Source: Rhyzopertha dominica
Taxonomy: Eukaryota > Arthropoda > Insecta > Coleoptera > Bostrichidae
Reading direction: 5' to 3'
NCBI GenBank assembly: GCA_025024175.1
Contig: QCXZ01000003.1
Span: forward strand, 20,480,392 to 20,544,391
Length of the DNA: 64,000 nt
The notes below the pieces were generated by a model. The model searched no databases. It was not told where the DNA came from and saw only the letters and a program-made list of their open reading frames with translations. The position numbers and the translations under genes are program-made. Of this stretch, positions 43,034-54,645 are shown in pieces (positions within the stretch are counted from its first letter, which is position 1; each line of letters opens with the position of its first letter).

Positions 43034-43421
43034 ATATTGCTGACTAATGATATAAATCTGCAAAACAAGGCACTTGTGAACAATATATCTGCATTTTCAC
43101 ATGACTCAATTCTTAAACAATTATACCCATCAGAATACTCTCCAGTAAGATTTACAAGTCAACAACAACAGATTGCCAAGAAGAGTGAGCAGATCACTAC
43201 ATATTTAAGTAACCTTTTCAGTTTTGTAATAATGGATAGCGCAAAAGTAGAGTTCGGCACCTATTGTAACAAAATGTCTTTAATGAAGGATCCGCCGTGG
43301 ACATTACCTGATTGCTTGCATAGGTTTGAAAAGCTATGGATATCAGTTTTTTCTGGTGGAGTACACAAAAATTTCTTAAAAGCTGTTCATGATCTTAAGA
43401 ATATCTTCAGTGAACGTCGAA
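43034..43421 (+). CDS. SWT1: SWT1 coding exon 5, end of PIN domain and start of C-terminal region
   Basis: The acceptor GTATTACAG|ATA is in phase 0 and the donor A|GTAAGA at 43421 is in phase 1. It begins ILLTNDINLQNKALVNNI: the TND strand holds the last PIN aspartate (about residue 498) and the NKA motif that follows it in SWT1 proteins. The rest (about 110 residues) is helical, with QQQQIAKKSEQITTYL and PPWTLPDCLHRFEKLW, fitting the conserved SWT1 C-terminal domain. Phase and motif order show that it completes the domain begun at 20720 and 21121. Confidence 0.85.
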
Positions 43422-43481
43422 GTAAGATTAAAAAATATGAATGCATCTGTAATTTACATTACTATGTAATTATTGTTTAAG

Positions 43482-43627
43482 GGGTTTGTACCAAGGTTGA
43501 CTTAGATGAATTAGTGCGCTGTGCATTAACCTGCTGCATATACCTTAAGAAGAGCTTCTCATCCAAATATGCTACAAGTGTTGAAGAGTGTATAAATAAT
43601 ATCAAAAGTACAGTTAACAATTTATGA
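43482..43627 (+). CDS. SWT1: SWT1 last coding exon
   Basis: The acceptor GTTTAAG|GG at 43481/43482 joins in phase (AGG, Arg). It encodes about 47 residues (VCTKVDLDELVRCALTCC, then IYLKKSFSSKYATSVEECIN) to TGA at 43625-43627. Adding all six exons gives 2010 bases, exactly 670 codons, a strong check on every chosen splice site. The intron before it is only 60 bases. Confidence 0.75.
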
Positions 43628-43689
43628 CATACATTTATGTATGATTTAAATATATGTTTTTAATTACAGTTTTGATTCAGTAAGTTGCT

Positions 43690-43695
43690 AATAAA
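43690..43695 (+). other. SWT1: Polyadenylation signal of SWT1
   Basis: AATAAA lies 63 bases after the stop, followed by a T-rich stretch (TTTTGTTCAGTTCTGTCAGTTTT), consistent with a short 3' UTR. Confidence 0.6.
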
Positions 43696-44149
43696 ACTTA
43701 TTTTGTTCAGTTCTGTCAGTTTTATTATTTAAAAAAAGATAATGTACATATTGCCAGGCTTCAACGGATGATGCGACACCATCAGTACCATCCATGACTC
43801 TGAGTTGCAGGCACACTCACTCCGGCTAGAGTGAGAGGCAAAAGGAGAGATGGAACAATAGATCTCGAGCTGAAGACGAATTTGCAACAATTTCTGAAAG
43901 GTGTTGTGGAAAATAAGAAAACACTATTTATATATTCTTTAGTATTTATTGATCTTTAAAACAATAGGTTTAAACTGTTATATACTGTACCTCTACATTA
44001 AAAGGAAATCATATAGAAAATAATAACACCTGAATCATTTAAATGAGTACCAAGGAATGGAACTGATCGAATGTAGTGCTACGCATTAGCGTCATCTATG
44101 GGTCAGAGTTGTTGTTATTATTATTATTATTGAATGGAGTGAGGTGTTG

Positions 44150-47000
44150 AGAATCCACATCACTGTCAGTGATTCACTGAAGCTTCAGCTTATTTTATCG
44201 CCGGTACCTTTTAAGAGGTATGTTACTCCAGTATTCCTAATAAATTTTAGGGTACAGTCAACAGATGCCTGTGCAATTTTTTTAGGTTCCATATATGGTA
44301 CCACAATGAAAAGTTGTCTTTTCTCCATAAGTCCAGCACATAGAATATGAGAGGGAGTTTTATCCACCTCCATGCACTTTCGACATGTAGCATCACATTC
44401 TTCCTGCTATGCATCTGGATATCCATAATGCTTTTGTTCCTGTGCTGGTAACCTTTTCCAAATGAGACTTAAAAGTCATCCTAGCATCTAGTATTAGTCC
44501 CAGGTACTTAACCTCACTTTTCAGTGCTACTCCCCACTTTTCTTGAGGTTACATTATACAACGACTGATCAGTAAGAGCAGAATGCAGGCATACTATTGG
44601 CTGNTCTCCGTGTGGGAACTTGCTCGTTACCCTAGTACTTAAAGTAGGTGTATAGTGTTGAGGTCAAAAGGTTAAAAAAGAAATAATATAACTTTTAAAA
44701 CTAATTATACATACAAAATTGGTTTTTATATTAACCTATGCCCAAGCCAAAGTGGAATAAATATTTGTCACTAATTGCTGTAACATGTTTATGGAACAGA
44801 ATATCAAAGTTATATTTGGATTAGGCAGCTAAAGAGTACAGACACGTTGATGCGTACAACTACAACCGCTTCCATAAAACTGTCCATGCTGGCAATAGCG
44901 CGGAATTTACTGTTTTTGTAAACAAAGCGTGGGGCAATTGCTCTGACCAATCGGAACGTAGGGCTCTGCCAAGCTTGAAAACGTTTATTGGAAATCTGAG
45001 CCCCCTCGAGATCAAAGGTGCCGACAAAGAGTGAACATACTGGTTCTTTATTATACTGTGTCCATAGTTTCAGTCCCTTCAGCTGTTAAAGATTTTTTTC
45101 TTCTGCCGAGCACTATCACTGATATTTTTGAAAGATTGACTATTACTCCTTCCCTTGTACACCACCTGTGCACGGGTTTAAGTGGTGTGCTTCTCGCATA
45201 TCTGTGCATAATTACCTCCTTGGTTTTGTTTCCTTAGAAGATCATCGACTACAAGGCTCCACAGTAATAGAGACATGACACGTCCCTGCGGACAGCTTTT
45301 GCCGACTACAATTTCTCTGATTGTATGCCTTAAAGAAGTCTTGGCACCAACTCCGTACCTTTCTACAATTCTCTTGAGTCGAAAGATGTGCTATCAAAAG
45401 CCTCCTCAATGTCAAAGAAAGTTCCGAGTGCAATTTCTTGTTTCTCGTAGATCTTTTCANTTCTGTGGGTTAGCTAATATAAAGCCAATTTAGAGGATTT
45501 TCCTGCTTGGTAAGCAAAGTGGTTTCGATGCACGAGCATGTGTACCAAGACATCATCCCTGTTATGCCTATCAACTGATTTCACTAAAGCCTTAAAAACG
45601 AATGAGCTGATTGACCTTAAAGCTTTATTTTGAACGTATCGCCCTGGTTTGAATATAAAAGTTACCTTAGCTTTTTCCAGCCATCCGGTAGTCTGTAGCT
45701 ACTAGCCGTGTATAACCTGCAAAGGGGTGTTACCCTTATGGGGTTCTAACGCCCTGTTGAAATTTTCTTATCCGACTTCGCTCAGTGGACTTTCGTAGGT
45801 CCTTTTTAATCACAAGTCAATAATATCCAACAGTATCTAATATAAGGGTGACACAAGTGTTTTGAATAGCCTTCGTAAAGCTTTACTAGGATGTCACAAG
45901 TTATGATAAGTTTATAAGTTTGAAACTTTAGATTAATAAAAAAACAAATAATATAAATGTCATATATATAACAGTCTGCAGGTCATGGCGCCGAGTGTTA
46001 ATCAAAAACATACCGGTTTCAAATTTTAGCACTTACCTTGAGTGTTTGTTTTTCGCCTTAAAGAGCCTGAGATAGTAGTAGTGTTCGGTGTTGATTTGCC
46101 TCAATAGGAAAGCCTCAGTTCTGATTTTCTAGAAGTTCTTCGCACGGTAATTGATGTGATAATGCTGGCTGCGTTTCCAAAAAAGGAGATATTTCCGTGT
46201 TCTGGAATGCTTTGTTGGAACCAACAATGACAACGAGACCTTGAATGGATGATATACAATACACATACGTACGGTCTAAGTCTTTTAAAAGATAGGGAGG
46301 GTGAAATTTCCGACGACTGAAAAGAAATAACATACCTCTCTTTGGCGTGAGGGGATAGATAAAATTTACAGCAGCACAGAATTTGAATCTCTTCAATGAT
46401 GGTTGGATGATCAAGGTAGGAAATTTATGGAAACAAATCGCACAGATTGTTGGTGGGGCAGTGATATAGTGTTTACGGCCAATATGAAATTATACCGAAT
46501 GAACGTATGACAATAATCTTTGTNACAATTAGAAATAGAGATATTGGAAAACCATACATACTGTTACATTACCTCCATCACCTTTTGCAACATATAGGGT
46601 CGGATGTAGTTCTGAGCCGTCGTGGTTATACACTTTGGAAAGGAAGTTTTGAGTAACGGCTCAAGGGTTTTCTCGTCAGTACTAGTACAGCAAAGCTTTT
46701 TGGGGTACTTTCAACATCCTCGCAGTACTTTCTTTCTTATGGCTTTTCTGTATCTGAGTTGGGTATCTTTATAAGTTTCTTAATCTCCGGCTCATTTAAC
46801 TCTGTTGAAGAGCTTTCTCACTTCTCCCCTTATAGAACAGAACTGACGGTTCCACCAGGTGGCAAGAATGTCACAATAAGATAGTCATTCATCATTTCCA
46901 CGTCCGCAGGTGCATTTCTCCAACCCCTGTTGTAAGCTCTGTCTAGTCCTTTTGTATTAATTTCTTTTATGAAACAGCATCGCACTTTGTCTGGCACATG
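44150..47000 (-). pseudogene. Decayed R1-type LINE (endonuclease end, RT, C-terminal knuckle)
   Basis: On the minus strand from about 46990: RAYNRGWRNAPADVEMMNDY (out of frame), then YKDTQLRYRKAIRK in the linker. RT pieces follow: RYVQNKALRSISSF, FDIEEAF, VVVGKSCPQGRVMSLLLWSL and VVDDLL near 45240, then EVKYLGLILDARMTFKSHLE near 44500. The end is DKTPSHILCAGL (44370), matching the Cys-rich ETPEHILC region after the RNase H. The motif order is that of R1/LOA-type LINEs. Many stops and frame changes, and an N at 45460, show an old copy. Confidence 0.7.
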
Positions 47001-47828
47001 AACGGGTATCTCGGTAAAACACCAAGCTTCATTGTCACAATATTTATTTACACTAAACTCGTATGCCTTTAGTTACTCAACAAGGATAATAAACTAGTAG
47101 ATACTTCCTGGTTGGTTGGCCATGGTCGTGGCGACTTTCTCTTCGCTGACGTTTCACCCACTGCTGTGGTCAGCATCTTCAGAGTCGAGTTCACCACAGT
47201 AGTGGGCCATGTAAATCTGAATCACTATATCAAGGATAATAAATGTGGTGAGTAGTGGTTATATATCCCCACGTAAGTAAAAATCCCACCACACTGACGA
47301 TACAGCAGCCAGAGGGTTCGTTACATACCCGTGATCCGAGAAAGATGGCTCGTTGGGCACAATTTAGTGCTGACACCTGCTCAGGCTATCTGCAGTACCA
47401 GTAATGCAGACTAAATTGTAGTCATACCTGTTAAAAATAATGTCCATCTTGTCATTCGGGATGACAACATTTCTGGAATTAGTGNTAGGTGATTCTGGGT
47501 CATAATCGTGGCGATTTCTTATGAGCTTTGAAGATGCTCTGTGTGGAAACATCAGCGTCAAAGCATACCTGGCATTGGTCCTTTGTCAAAATATTAACAT
47601 TGCTCAAACCATCGTCCGTATACCTAGATGGTATTGGAATTTAACTCATATACCTACCACTAGAGCTAAAGCTTCACGATCAAACTGGGCAGTTACGTCC
47701 ACTATTCCTAATGAGTATGAGAATGAAATCAAATTGGAGTACGTAACCAATTCCATAACTAGAAGAATCACAAGTCGATTTCGATTTTATATTTTGTCGA
47801 AGTATACTACAACAGAGTCTGACTATAA
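47000..47828. other. Intergenic stretch with repeat-like sequence, no gene
   Basis: The segment 47105-47205 contains CGTGGCGACTTTCTCTTCGC and CTGTGGTCAGCATCTTCAGA. A diverged similar piece with CGTGGCGATTTCTTATGAGC follows at 47508. They look like tails of a dispersed repeat. The open frame at 47521-47841 has no recognisable domain. Confidence 0.4.
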
Positions 47829-48015
47829 ATCAATTAGGTAGCTTGGAAACAAACTGATTGAACATAACATGTGCTTGGTTTCACTCGATTTATCAGATAA
47901 CTGACGACTGCTTCGACCTAACGGTCATTGTCAAAGAGATGACAGAGTTATCTGATAAATCGGGTGAGACAAAGCACATACGTTCAATCAGTTTGATTCC
48001 AAGCTACCTAATTGA
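47829..48015. repeat. Inverted repeat with 70 bp arms
   Basis: TCAATTAGGTAGCTTGGAA...AACTGATTGAAC...GATTTATCAGATAACT (47829-47902) is mirrored by AGTTATCTGATAAATC...GTTCAATCAGTTTGATTCC to AAGCTACCTAATTGA (to about 48014), with a loop of about 42 bases. The arms have diverged slightly. It would form a strong hairpin and looks like a fold-back MITE. Confidence 0.75.
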
Positions 48016-48954
48016 TTCAGAATGTTTCACAATGAATAAACCTTTGAAACCATTCAACAGAGCATGACTAAATCAAACTCTTGACCGTTTTGAATGCTCT
48101 CTCTGGTGTTTGCTGCAGATGACCACTTCTTTGCGACTTTCTTGCCCAAGATTATAGCCAGTAAAATCACTCTTCACTTTTTTGAGCGCCAGATTTAGAG
48201 ACTGACTGATATAAAATTGGGGGCTTACAAGCATGCCATTGGTTGTCCTCCCGTTACCAAAGCCAGCTATATCAATCTGAATGTAGCTAGACCCCAAATT
48301 TGAAAATGTTTGAGGCGCCAAAGTGAAGCCTCGAATATAACGGGCCCGTTGATGGCGGGTGGAGGACTATCCGTCTAATATTCATTGAGGTAAACGTTAC
48401 ATGAACGTATTGTTATAATCGGTAGATGCGTTATTAATTCAACTCACCTATTTCAGGTAAGGCAGGGGACTTCACAACAATATAAATGTGTAATTTTACT
48501 TTCCTGAGATGCTGTAACGCAAAATTACTTTCATTCAAAGCTACGACACCTAGTTGTTCAGATTGGTTTGAAATTAATTATTAAGGGCACTACCCATTTT
48601 ATATAGACAAAAAATTTGAAATTTGGATTATGGACAATAAATAGCTTTGTCACATTGTTTAGGGTGCACGCTGTTTGCGTTGCCGAAGATTAGAACCTGA
48701 AACAGAACTTGGGACAATGGCGGGAGTGATATGACTTAGGTCCTAGGGCGTTTTAACATAATTTAGAATTTACTAACAGCATTAAAATAAATCTGTAAAC
48801 AAAGAAACAGTTTTAGACCAAATCCTAAGGTAGCAACTATAGTTTTTTCCTTGACAGAAATCAGCTTATTACCACTGCCCACAAGTAAATGGAATGAATA
48901 GTTACTTCCTACTGACTGACTGATTGTTTATTACTCACACTTTGTATAAGTATT

Positions 48955-49117
48955 CAATGGGTCGATCCGTTTCTCGCCTCTTTGTTAAAGTTGATATTAG
49001 CTAAAATCAACTAGGTAACCATGACAACACCTTAAAATAGGGTAAGTGATTGGTTTAGATTTTAAAAACAGGGTTGATTTTAGCTTAAAATAGATAAGAG
49101 AAACCGGCCCAATTATT
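48955..49117. mobile_element. About 160 bp MITE with GGGCCGGTTTCTC-type ends
   Basis: The left end TGGGTCGATCCGTTTCTC and the right end GAGAAACCGGCCCAATTA are imperfect inverted repeats. Inside, AGCTAAAATCAAC and GTTGATTTTAGCTTAAAAT pair as well. Non-coding. Confidence 0.5.
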
Positions 49118-49967
49118 TTAGTTGTTATGGCATCCCGAAGGTACATGTTTAAAGGGACCTTTTTGCTTAAAATCGGGACTCTGAGCAGTACCAAATATTT
49201 AGACAATCCAACCAAACCCTTGTTATGTGATAACCCTAAACAAGATACAGGCGCTTAGCTTTTGCAAATCTGACGCAGGTAAATGAGAAATGAGTCTGCA
49301 CTGATCTCTAAATATTTAGAGATCAGTGTGAGACAGTCAGGTCAGGTCAGGGGACTTTGGCTTGTTGACCGGTTTGCCCTTTCCCGTGCGCCAATCGGCA
49401 GGATTCGTACAAAGTCGCAGTCACACGAAGCGATGATCAGGCCGTGATGGTTAAGAAAAAAGTTTTGCGCCTGATATCCTACTCCTGCCCAGACATCTGA
49501 CGTTTCAAGCGATATTTGAATTTGGCGGAAAACCTTTACGGAGAAAAATAAGGCATTAAAACATTACAAATATTTTTTTTTATTGCCAGCATCTTACTTC
49601 ATTGGGTCTCACATATACGGACTACTACCCCCTTACGGTTTACGGTGCTCTGTATATCTACTACGGATAAGAAGAAAATGCATGTATTATGGTTGGATTG
49701 TTCTCCTAAATCATTTTCCCTTACCATTGTCTCAGTCTATACGTAGTCCATGTCAAACTGTCATGGGTAGCTCCAAATTCGTGCCTATTTATTATGTTCG
49801 TGCCCATAATTTATAGGTACCTGCTTCTCTGGTACCTGATTTTTTACTTCATGTCAGTTATGACATAACGGTATTTAAACATACACGGGAACCTTTCGCG
49901 TAGCCGGGTTGGTTTCAAAGGCATGTTTTTTAAATAAAATTATACGGAAGTGTATTACTAGTTCAGT

Positions 49968-50067
49968 ATGCTTTCGGCAAAGAAAGTTAAACTGCACGGT
50001 CTAGAAGATGATAGATGGGTTACTAGAGATAAAATTACGCAGTACAAGGGACTACTCAATCTTTATT
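49968..50067 (+). CDS. ODAD3: ODAD3/CCDC151-like coiled-coil protein, exon 1
   Basis: The ATG at 49968 opens MLSAKKVKLHGLEDDRWVTR and more, ending at the donor ATT|GTAAGT in phase 1. The peptide is hydrophilic and leads into a coiled coil. The name comes from the joined exons: a helical protein whose pattern (GDR-Q-V stretch, then long heptads, then a FEEKFKELQQITAV motif) resembles outer-dynein-arm docking complex subunit 3 (CCDC151). That protein anchors dynein arms to axonemes, in insects mainly in sperm. No search could be run, so the family is provisional. Confidence 0.55.
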
Positions 50068-50115
50068 GTAAGTATTTTTGTGTTGTTGTGCAATACTTTT
50101 ATGATTCTTTCCTAG
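50068..50115 (+). other. 48-base mini-intron or retained segment
   Basis: The donor GTAAGTAT and the acceptor TTTCCTAG are both strong, yet the segment is exactly 48 bases, in frame and free of stops. Retention would add 16 hydrophobic/aromatic residues (KYFCVVVQYFYDSFLA) to a coiled-coil protein, so removal seems more likely. Confidence 0.6.
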
Positions 50116-50315
50116 CACGAGACAAAAAGATTATTGACAATGACACTAATATTCTATGTAAAAAGCAGCAAAAACAATTAAAAACGATCCATAAAGATAT
50201 AACAGAGAAAAGAGCACAGCTTGATAATGCCATTAAGGGAGACAGACAATTAGTTCGAAACAAACTGCAAGACCATCAAGATATGCAAATGAAGTATCAA
50301 AATATACACCCGAGA
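50116..50315 (+). CDS. ODAD3: ODAD3/CCDC151-like protein, exon 2 (coiled coil)
   Basis: The acceptor at 50115 joins in phase 1 (TCA, Ser) and the donor AGA|GTGAGT is in phase 0. It encodes RDKKIIDNDTNILCKKQQKQ and a further basic, heptad-rich helix with ITEKRAQLDNAIKGDRQLV. The GDR/GDE-x-x-V element after a run of heptads is also found in CCDC151-type proteins. No other domain is visible. Confidence 0.6.
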
Positions 50316-51184
50316 GTGAGTAGTAACCATATTATTTGTAATTAATAACTAATGATCCGTGTGGTAACTGCAAATGCTTAACAGCATATTTACGCATTAG
50401 ATTAGTAATAAGAGGCACGCACGAGTGCGAGGAATATCTTAAACGAGTGTAACGTACTATTTTATCCATTTTGCTGTACTATTTTTTTAAAAAACAAACT
50501 TAAAAAATTCGTTTTATTTTAGTCTAGGACTACGGATAGCTCCACTAAGGATACTGAACAAACGATTCGGAAGCGTCCCTGTTTTTTTGCCTGCGAACTC
50601 GAATTCTTACGGACTGCCGATAGGTGNCGTCACATGTTAAAGTGTGGTTTTTTAAAATAAGTTATNCACAATTTCCTGCTTACTGGTTAAGCGTTAGGTT
50701 TTGTTTTCATTTCAAGTAATAAAGCTGCAAATACTAAGCACTGAGTTTATCGCATGAAAGTTAAAATTACCCTATAATAAGAACGGTACTATAATATAAA
50801 AATTAAAAAGCTTATCTATTACCACACTTTTATTTATTTGTCTGTTCTAAGCGACCTTAAGTTTCGTCAAATCGAATATTAAACAACTAATTTAGCCAAA
50901 CTCAAAATAAGTTCTAAAACATTTAAAAGATAATTGCAACTTGTGAAAATTAGCGCGTAACCAATTCCGCGTTTAACTGCTCAGAACACATTGGAAGCTT
51001 ATATTAAATATTGCTGTCATCGACTATCAGATCAGATCGTCATAAGTTGCCGCTACCTACCGGTGGCATTTGAAATAGTTATCAGTAACTTCCTTAAAAT
51101 TTCGTACAAATTATGCAACCATAGAAACATGTCATTTTAAATACTAACGTTTTTGTTGTATATTGCTATTCGCTCCGTGTGTTT

Positions 51185-51525
51185 AAAGTCCCTAGATAGA
51201 TAAAGTACCGCAATTGTCATTTTAGAGCAAAATATTAGCAAGAGATGGGAGAGGGAAACAAACCAATCAAATTTAACATTAAAGATAATAAAAGTGTCGG
51301 ATATTATAAAGTTCTGATGCATAAAACGCGATGCCAATTACCTAGGGAAAAGTCAAATAACACTACATCAGAGCCTGATGACAGTTCTCTAATCCTTAAG
51401 GTCAGGTTTGATAGTTGGTTCCCTCTCCCACCTTCTTTATAAATATCTAAATTTCCCGCCGCGATTTTGGAATTATATTCCAATATAATTCCGTGATTTT
51501 GGTACCTTATCTATCTAGGGGCTTT
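51185..51525. mobile_element. 341 bp MITE with 25 bp terminal inverted repeats and nested inner arms
   Basis: AAAGTCCCTAGATAGATAAA at 51185 pairs with CTATCTAGGGGCTTT ending at 51525, and TA flanks suggest a Tc1/mariner-type origin. Inner arms TGGGAGAGGGAA (51245) and TTCCCTCTCCCA (51420) pair as well. A perfect 24-base palindrome GGAATTATATTCC/AATATAATTCC lies at about 51469-51492. Confidence 0.7.
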
Positions 51526-52359
51526 ACTTGTGTTTGCTTCGTGTCGACCTCTGATGGCTAAAAATAATGGCGGGCAGATCTTTATAAACACCAAAAGACT
51601 TATCATAGATAAATTAATTAATCTATGACTGTATGCAAAAATACTTTTGTTAAAATTCAGTGACACTTTACTGAAATAAATTATTGCATATCATTTTCCT
51701 ATACTTACGTAATTCATTTTATTGGAAATATCATCGCAAAGGGTATAGCCGCATATATATGGGAAATCTGCCCCCGCGGCTTTTTTTGTTGCGAAAAAAA
51801 ACTTTTTTTTCGGTTTTATATTTTTTTAAATCGTAATATTAAAATTTAGTGAACGACTATTTTTTTATAAATTCTTACGAGTAAAAATAGTTTTTTTTCA
51901 AACGTCATTAAAGTGGCAATTTTCTGCAGCTAGCATAGGAGCCAAAGTGTCAAATTATATCTTAGCAACAATGACACTCACTTTTGCTGCATATACGCAG
52001 CAAAAATCATTTGCAGCCACGGCGGCAAATATTAAGGAAACTTGATTAAAATTATGTAGTTTTGTTAACGTTATTAAAAGTTAAATTAAAAGTACACTTC
52101 GGGGGGCGTGCATTCGATGTCTGACATGGCGAAAACTGCAAAATGATTAGTTCCAATGGGAAATATTTTTAGAATATTCGGTAAAACTTACAAAATGCAG
52201 CCAGGTTTTGTGACACATCAAATTATTTTTCTGGTTGTTTACATTTCGTCACTAGAGAAACCTTTCCCAGAGCAAACTAAAATAATCACTGAAGCACGAT
52301 ACGCAAATTTAAAATTACTCAAATTTTTAATTAGTGCTAGATTCTTTGTCGACGTTTAA

Positions 52360-52501
52360 AAAAATAGCATATGTTATTTGGAGCTAAAGTGACTTTATGT
52401 AGCGCGGCTGGACCTATCTGCCTCGCAAGCTCGGCAGTTAAACTCCAGCCTTGCTACATAAAAGTTCACTTTATCTCCTCATAACATAATATACTATTTT
52501 A
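52360..52501. repeat. Hairpin inside the nested insertion
   Basis: AAAATAGCATATGTTATTTGGAG...AAAGTGACTTTATGTAGC...GGCTGGA (52361-52411) is mirrored by TCCAGCCTTGCTACATAAAAG...CACTTTATCTCCTCATAACA to ATATACTATTTT (52444-52500). Imperfect arms of about 55 bases and a 30-base loop. It lies at the right end of the 600 bp insertion. Confidence 0.65.
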
Positions 52502-53132
52502 TGATTTCTATATTAACAGCCGATTTTTAGCGAGAGAAATAAAATTTAAATCTTTTATTCGAAAACCTTTTTGAAAAGTGTCGCTCACCAAATTTTGTCA
52601 AAAAAAATTTTTTATACTCCTCTATACTCAGGAATTTTTTAGATTTTTTAAAGTGGTGGAACAATACGAAAAAAATTAAAAAGTATTTTTTTTGTAATCT
52701 TGCGCTTACTTTTTTTATGGTAAAAAAATGTCTAAAAATTATTTTTCCCAAAAATACATCTTCACTAGATAAGAAACAGAAAATTAAGACATATCTTAGA
52801 TAAAATAGTTAAGAGTATGAAAATGTTTAGAGACATTAAATAAATCTTGTTTTTTCATACTATTGGCATTTTTTTAAGTTTTAGCGTTGTCCGAATAATA
52901 ATAATAGTATAATAAAAACAAAAGGTTCGATTACAAAAGATATATTGTAATACTGATATTGTTGAGCAACATTATTATAAATTATCGACATTGGCAAGTA
53001 TAATAATTTCAAACGAAATAGATTGAAGACTACTCTGTGTAACGTCAGTCTTCGTCACTGTCTTCATTCACTACAACATTACCTTTTGATCAATAAACAG
53101 ACGAATCAATATTTCAGCAGGTTCTACTATTT

Positions 53133-53645
53133 TTGCCAAGTATCGAGCGTGAGACAGATCATGTGAGCATTAATTCAAAAACATATCGTTGTTTTGTTGA
53201 CTATCAACCAAATAAGAATGACAACTCTGAAATTAGTCGATATTGTTGTAATTGTGCTAATGGTAACCGCATTGTCGGATGCTACTCACACATTGCAGCT
53301 ATCATATATTATCTAGCTCACGCTAGATACTTGGCAAAAGTAGTAAAACATGATGACATATTGAGTCGTCTGTTTATTAATCAAAAGTTTAATGTTGTAA
53401 TGAAGTCAGAATCAAGACTAACGTTACTCAAAGCAGTCTGCAATCTATTTTGTTTGAAATTATTACATTTACCAATGTCAATAATTTACAATAATTTTGT
53501 TGAACAATATCAATATTATAATATAATATCTTTTATAAACGACCTTCTTGTTTTTATGCTACTAAAACTGAAAAAAAATGCCAATAGTATGAAAAAGCAA
53601 GACTTATTTATTGCCACTTTAATCATTTTTCAAACTCTTAACTAA
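53133..53645 (+). pseudogene. Transposase remnant with SWIM-like Cys/His motif
   Basis: The 170-codon frame contains YRCFVDYQPNKND, then SRYCCNCANGNRIVGCYSHI and AAIIYYLAHARYLAKVV. The C-x-C-xn-C-x-H pattern followed by a hydrophobic helix and ARY is a zinc-binding SWIM-like module that I know from the C-terminal part of some animal DNA transposases with long inverted repeats. I cannot name the superfamily. The catalytic core is missing upstream, so this is a remnant. After about residue 65 the sequence becomes AT-rich and uninformative. Translation before the first Met is also open in part. Confidence 0.5.
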
Positions 53646-54645
53646 TTTAAGTAAAGTATATCTTAATTTTCTGTTTCTTTTCTAGTGAGGATGTATTTTC
53701 TGTAAAAAAATATTTTTTATAATTTTTTTACCATAAAAAATATAAGCTCAAGATTGCAGAAAAAATATTTTTTAATTTTTTTCGTATTGTTCCACCACTT
53801 AAAAAAAATCTAAAAATTCCTGAGTATAGAGGAGTTTAAAAGGTATTTTTTGACAAAATTTGGTGAGTGACACTTTTCAAAAAGGTTTTCGAACAAAAGA
53901 TTTAAATTTTATTTCTCTCGCTGAAAATCGGCTGTTACTATAGAAACCATAAAAAAATATTTTTTCATGCCTTTTACTCGTAAGAATTTATAAAAAAAAT
54001 CGCCGTTCACTAATTTTCAATTTTAAAATAAAAAATAATATGAAACCGAAAATAAAGCTTTTCTGAAAAACTTGGAAACTGAGATGGAGAGCTGAAAATT
54101 TGACTGAATAATTTTTATTTGACACCCAAATGATCCCCCAAGTCCCAATAAAAATGCTGCGGGGGCAGATTTCCCATATATATCAGGCTATATCCTTTAT
54201 GGATTCAAAAGTGTCAATAATTATTAAAATCGGCTTCCAAAAAATTTGCATTAACATACTATTTTAACGCGCACGCAAAAAGCATGGCCTGAACACGTCA
54301 AAAACATTTCCTGAGAAATCCATATCCTTCGTTATTCCACCTTACGAGCTGCTACTGGAAAACGACAAAACTTTGGACTACTANTTTTATCAGTGTTTCT
54401 GCAATAATTAACTACAGAACAAACATTATGGCTCCTTNTATTTATTATTTAAATATAAAAACATAGGATTAGATCCGCCAATGTTTCTCTTTCTCACCAC
54501 CTTGACCTTATCAGTTATCCCTTCTAGAGATTGCACGTAGCGAATAGAGAACTACGATACCTGCAAGTTTAGAATACGTTGCTTTTAAGAAAATATGTGC
54601 AATAATTTGATGTAATCTTTCAATTACTTTATGTCGTTTCTACAG

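Larger units (their letters stand above)
51738..54195 (+). mobile_element. 2.46 kb long-inverted-repeat DNA transposon with internal ORF and nested insertion
   Basis: The outer ends AAAGGGTATAGCC...ATATATATGGGAAATCTGCC (51738-51780) and GGGGGCAGATTTCCCATATA...GGCTATATCCTTT (to 54195) are inverted. Complementarity continues for several hundred bases: 51800-51900 with 53960-54060, and 52500-52690 with 53765-53945 (CCTCTATACTCAGGAATTTT and its complement). The left arm carries about 600 extra bases (51905-52500) absent from the right arm, a later insertion. The centre holds the ORF at 53133-53645. Confidence 0.8.
50316..54645 (+). other. 4.3 kb intron of the ODAD3-like gene
   Basis: It starts GTGAGTAG and ends TTTCTACAG. 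It holds a 340 bp MITE (51185-51525) and a 2.5 kb inverted-repeat transposon (51738-54195). The flanks 50346-51180 and 54200-54640 are AT-rich with N characters and show no gene. Confidence 0.6.
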
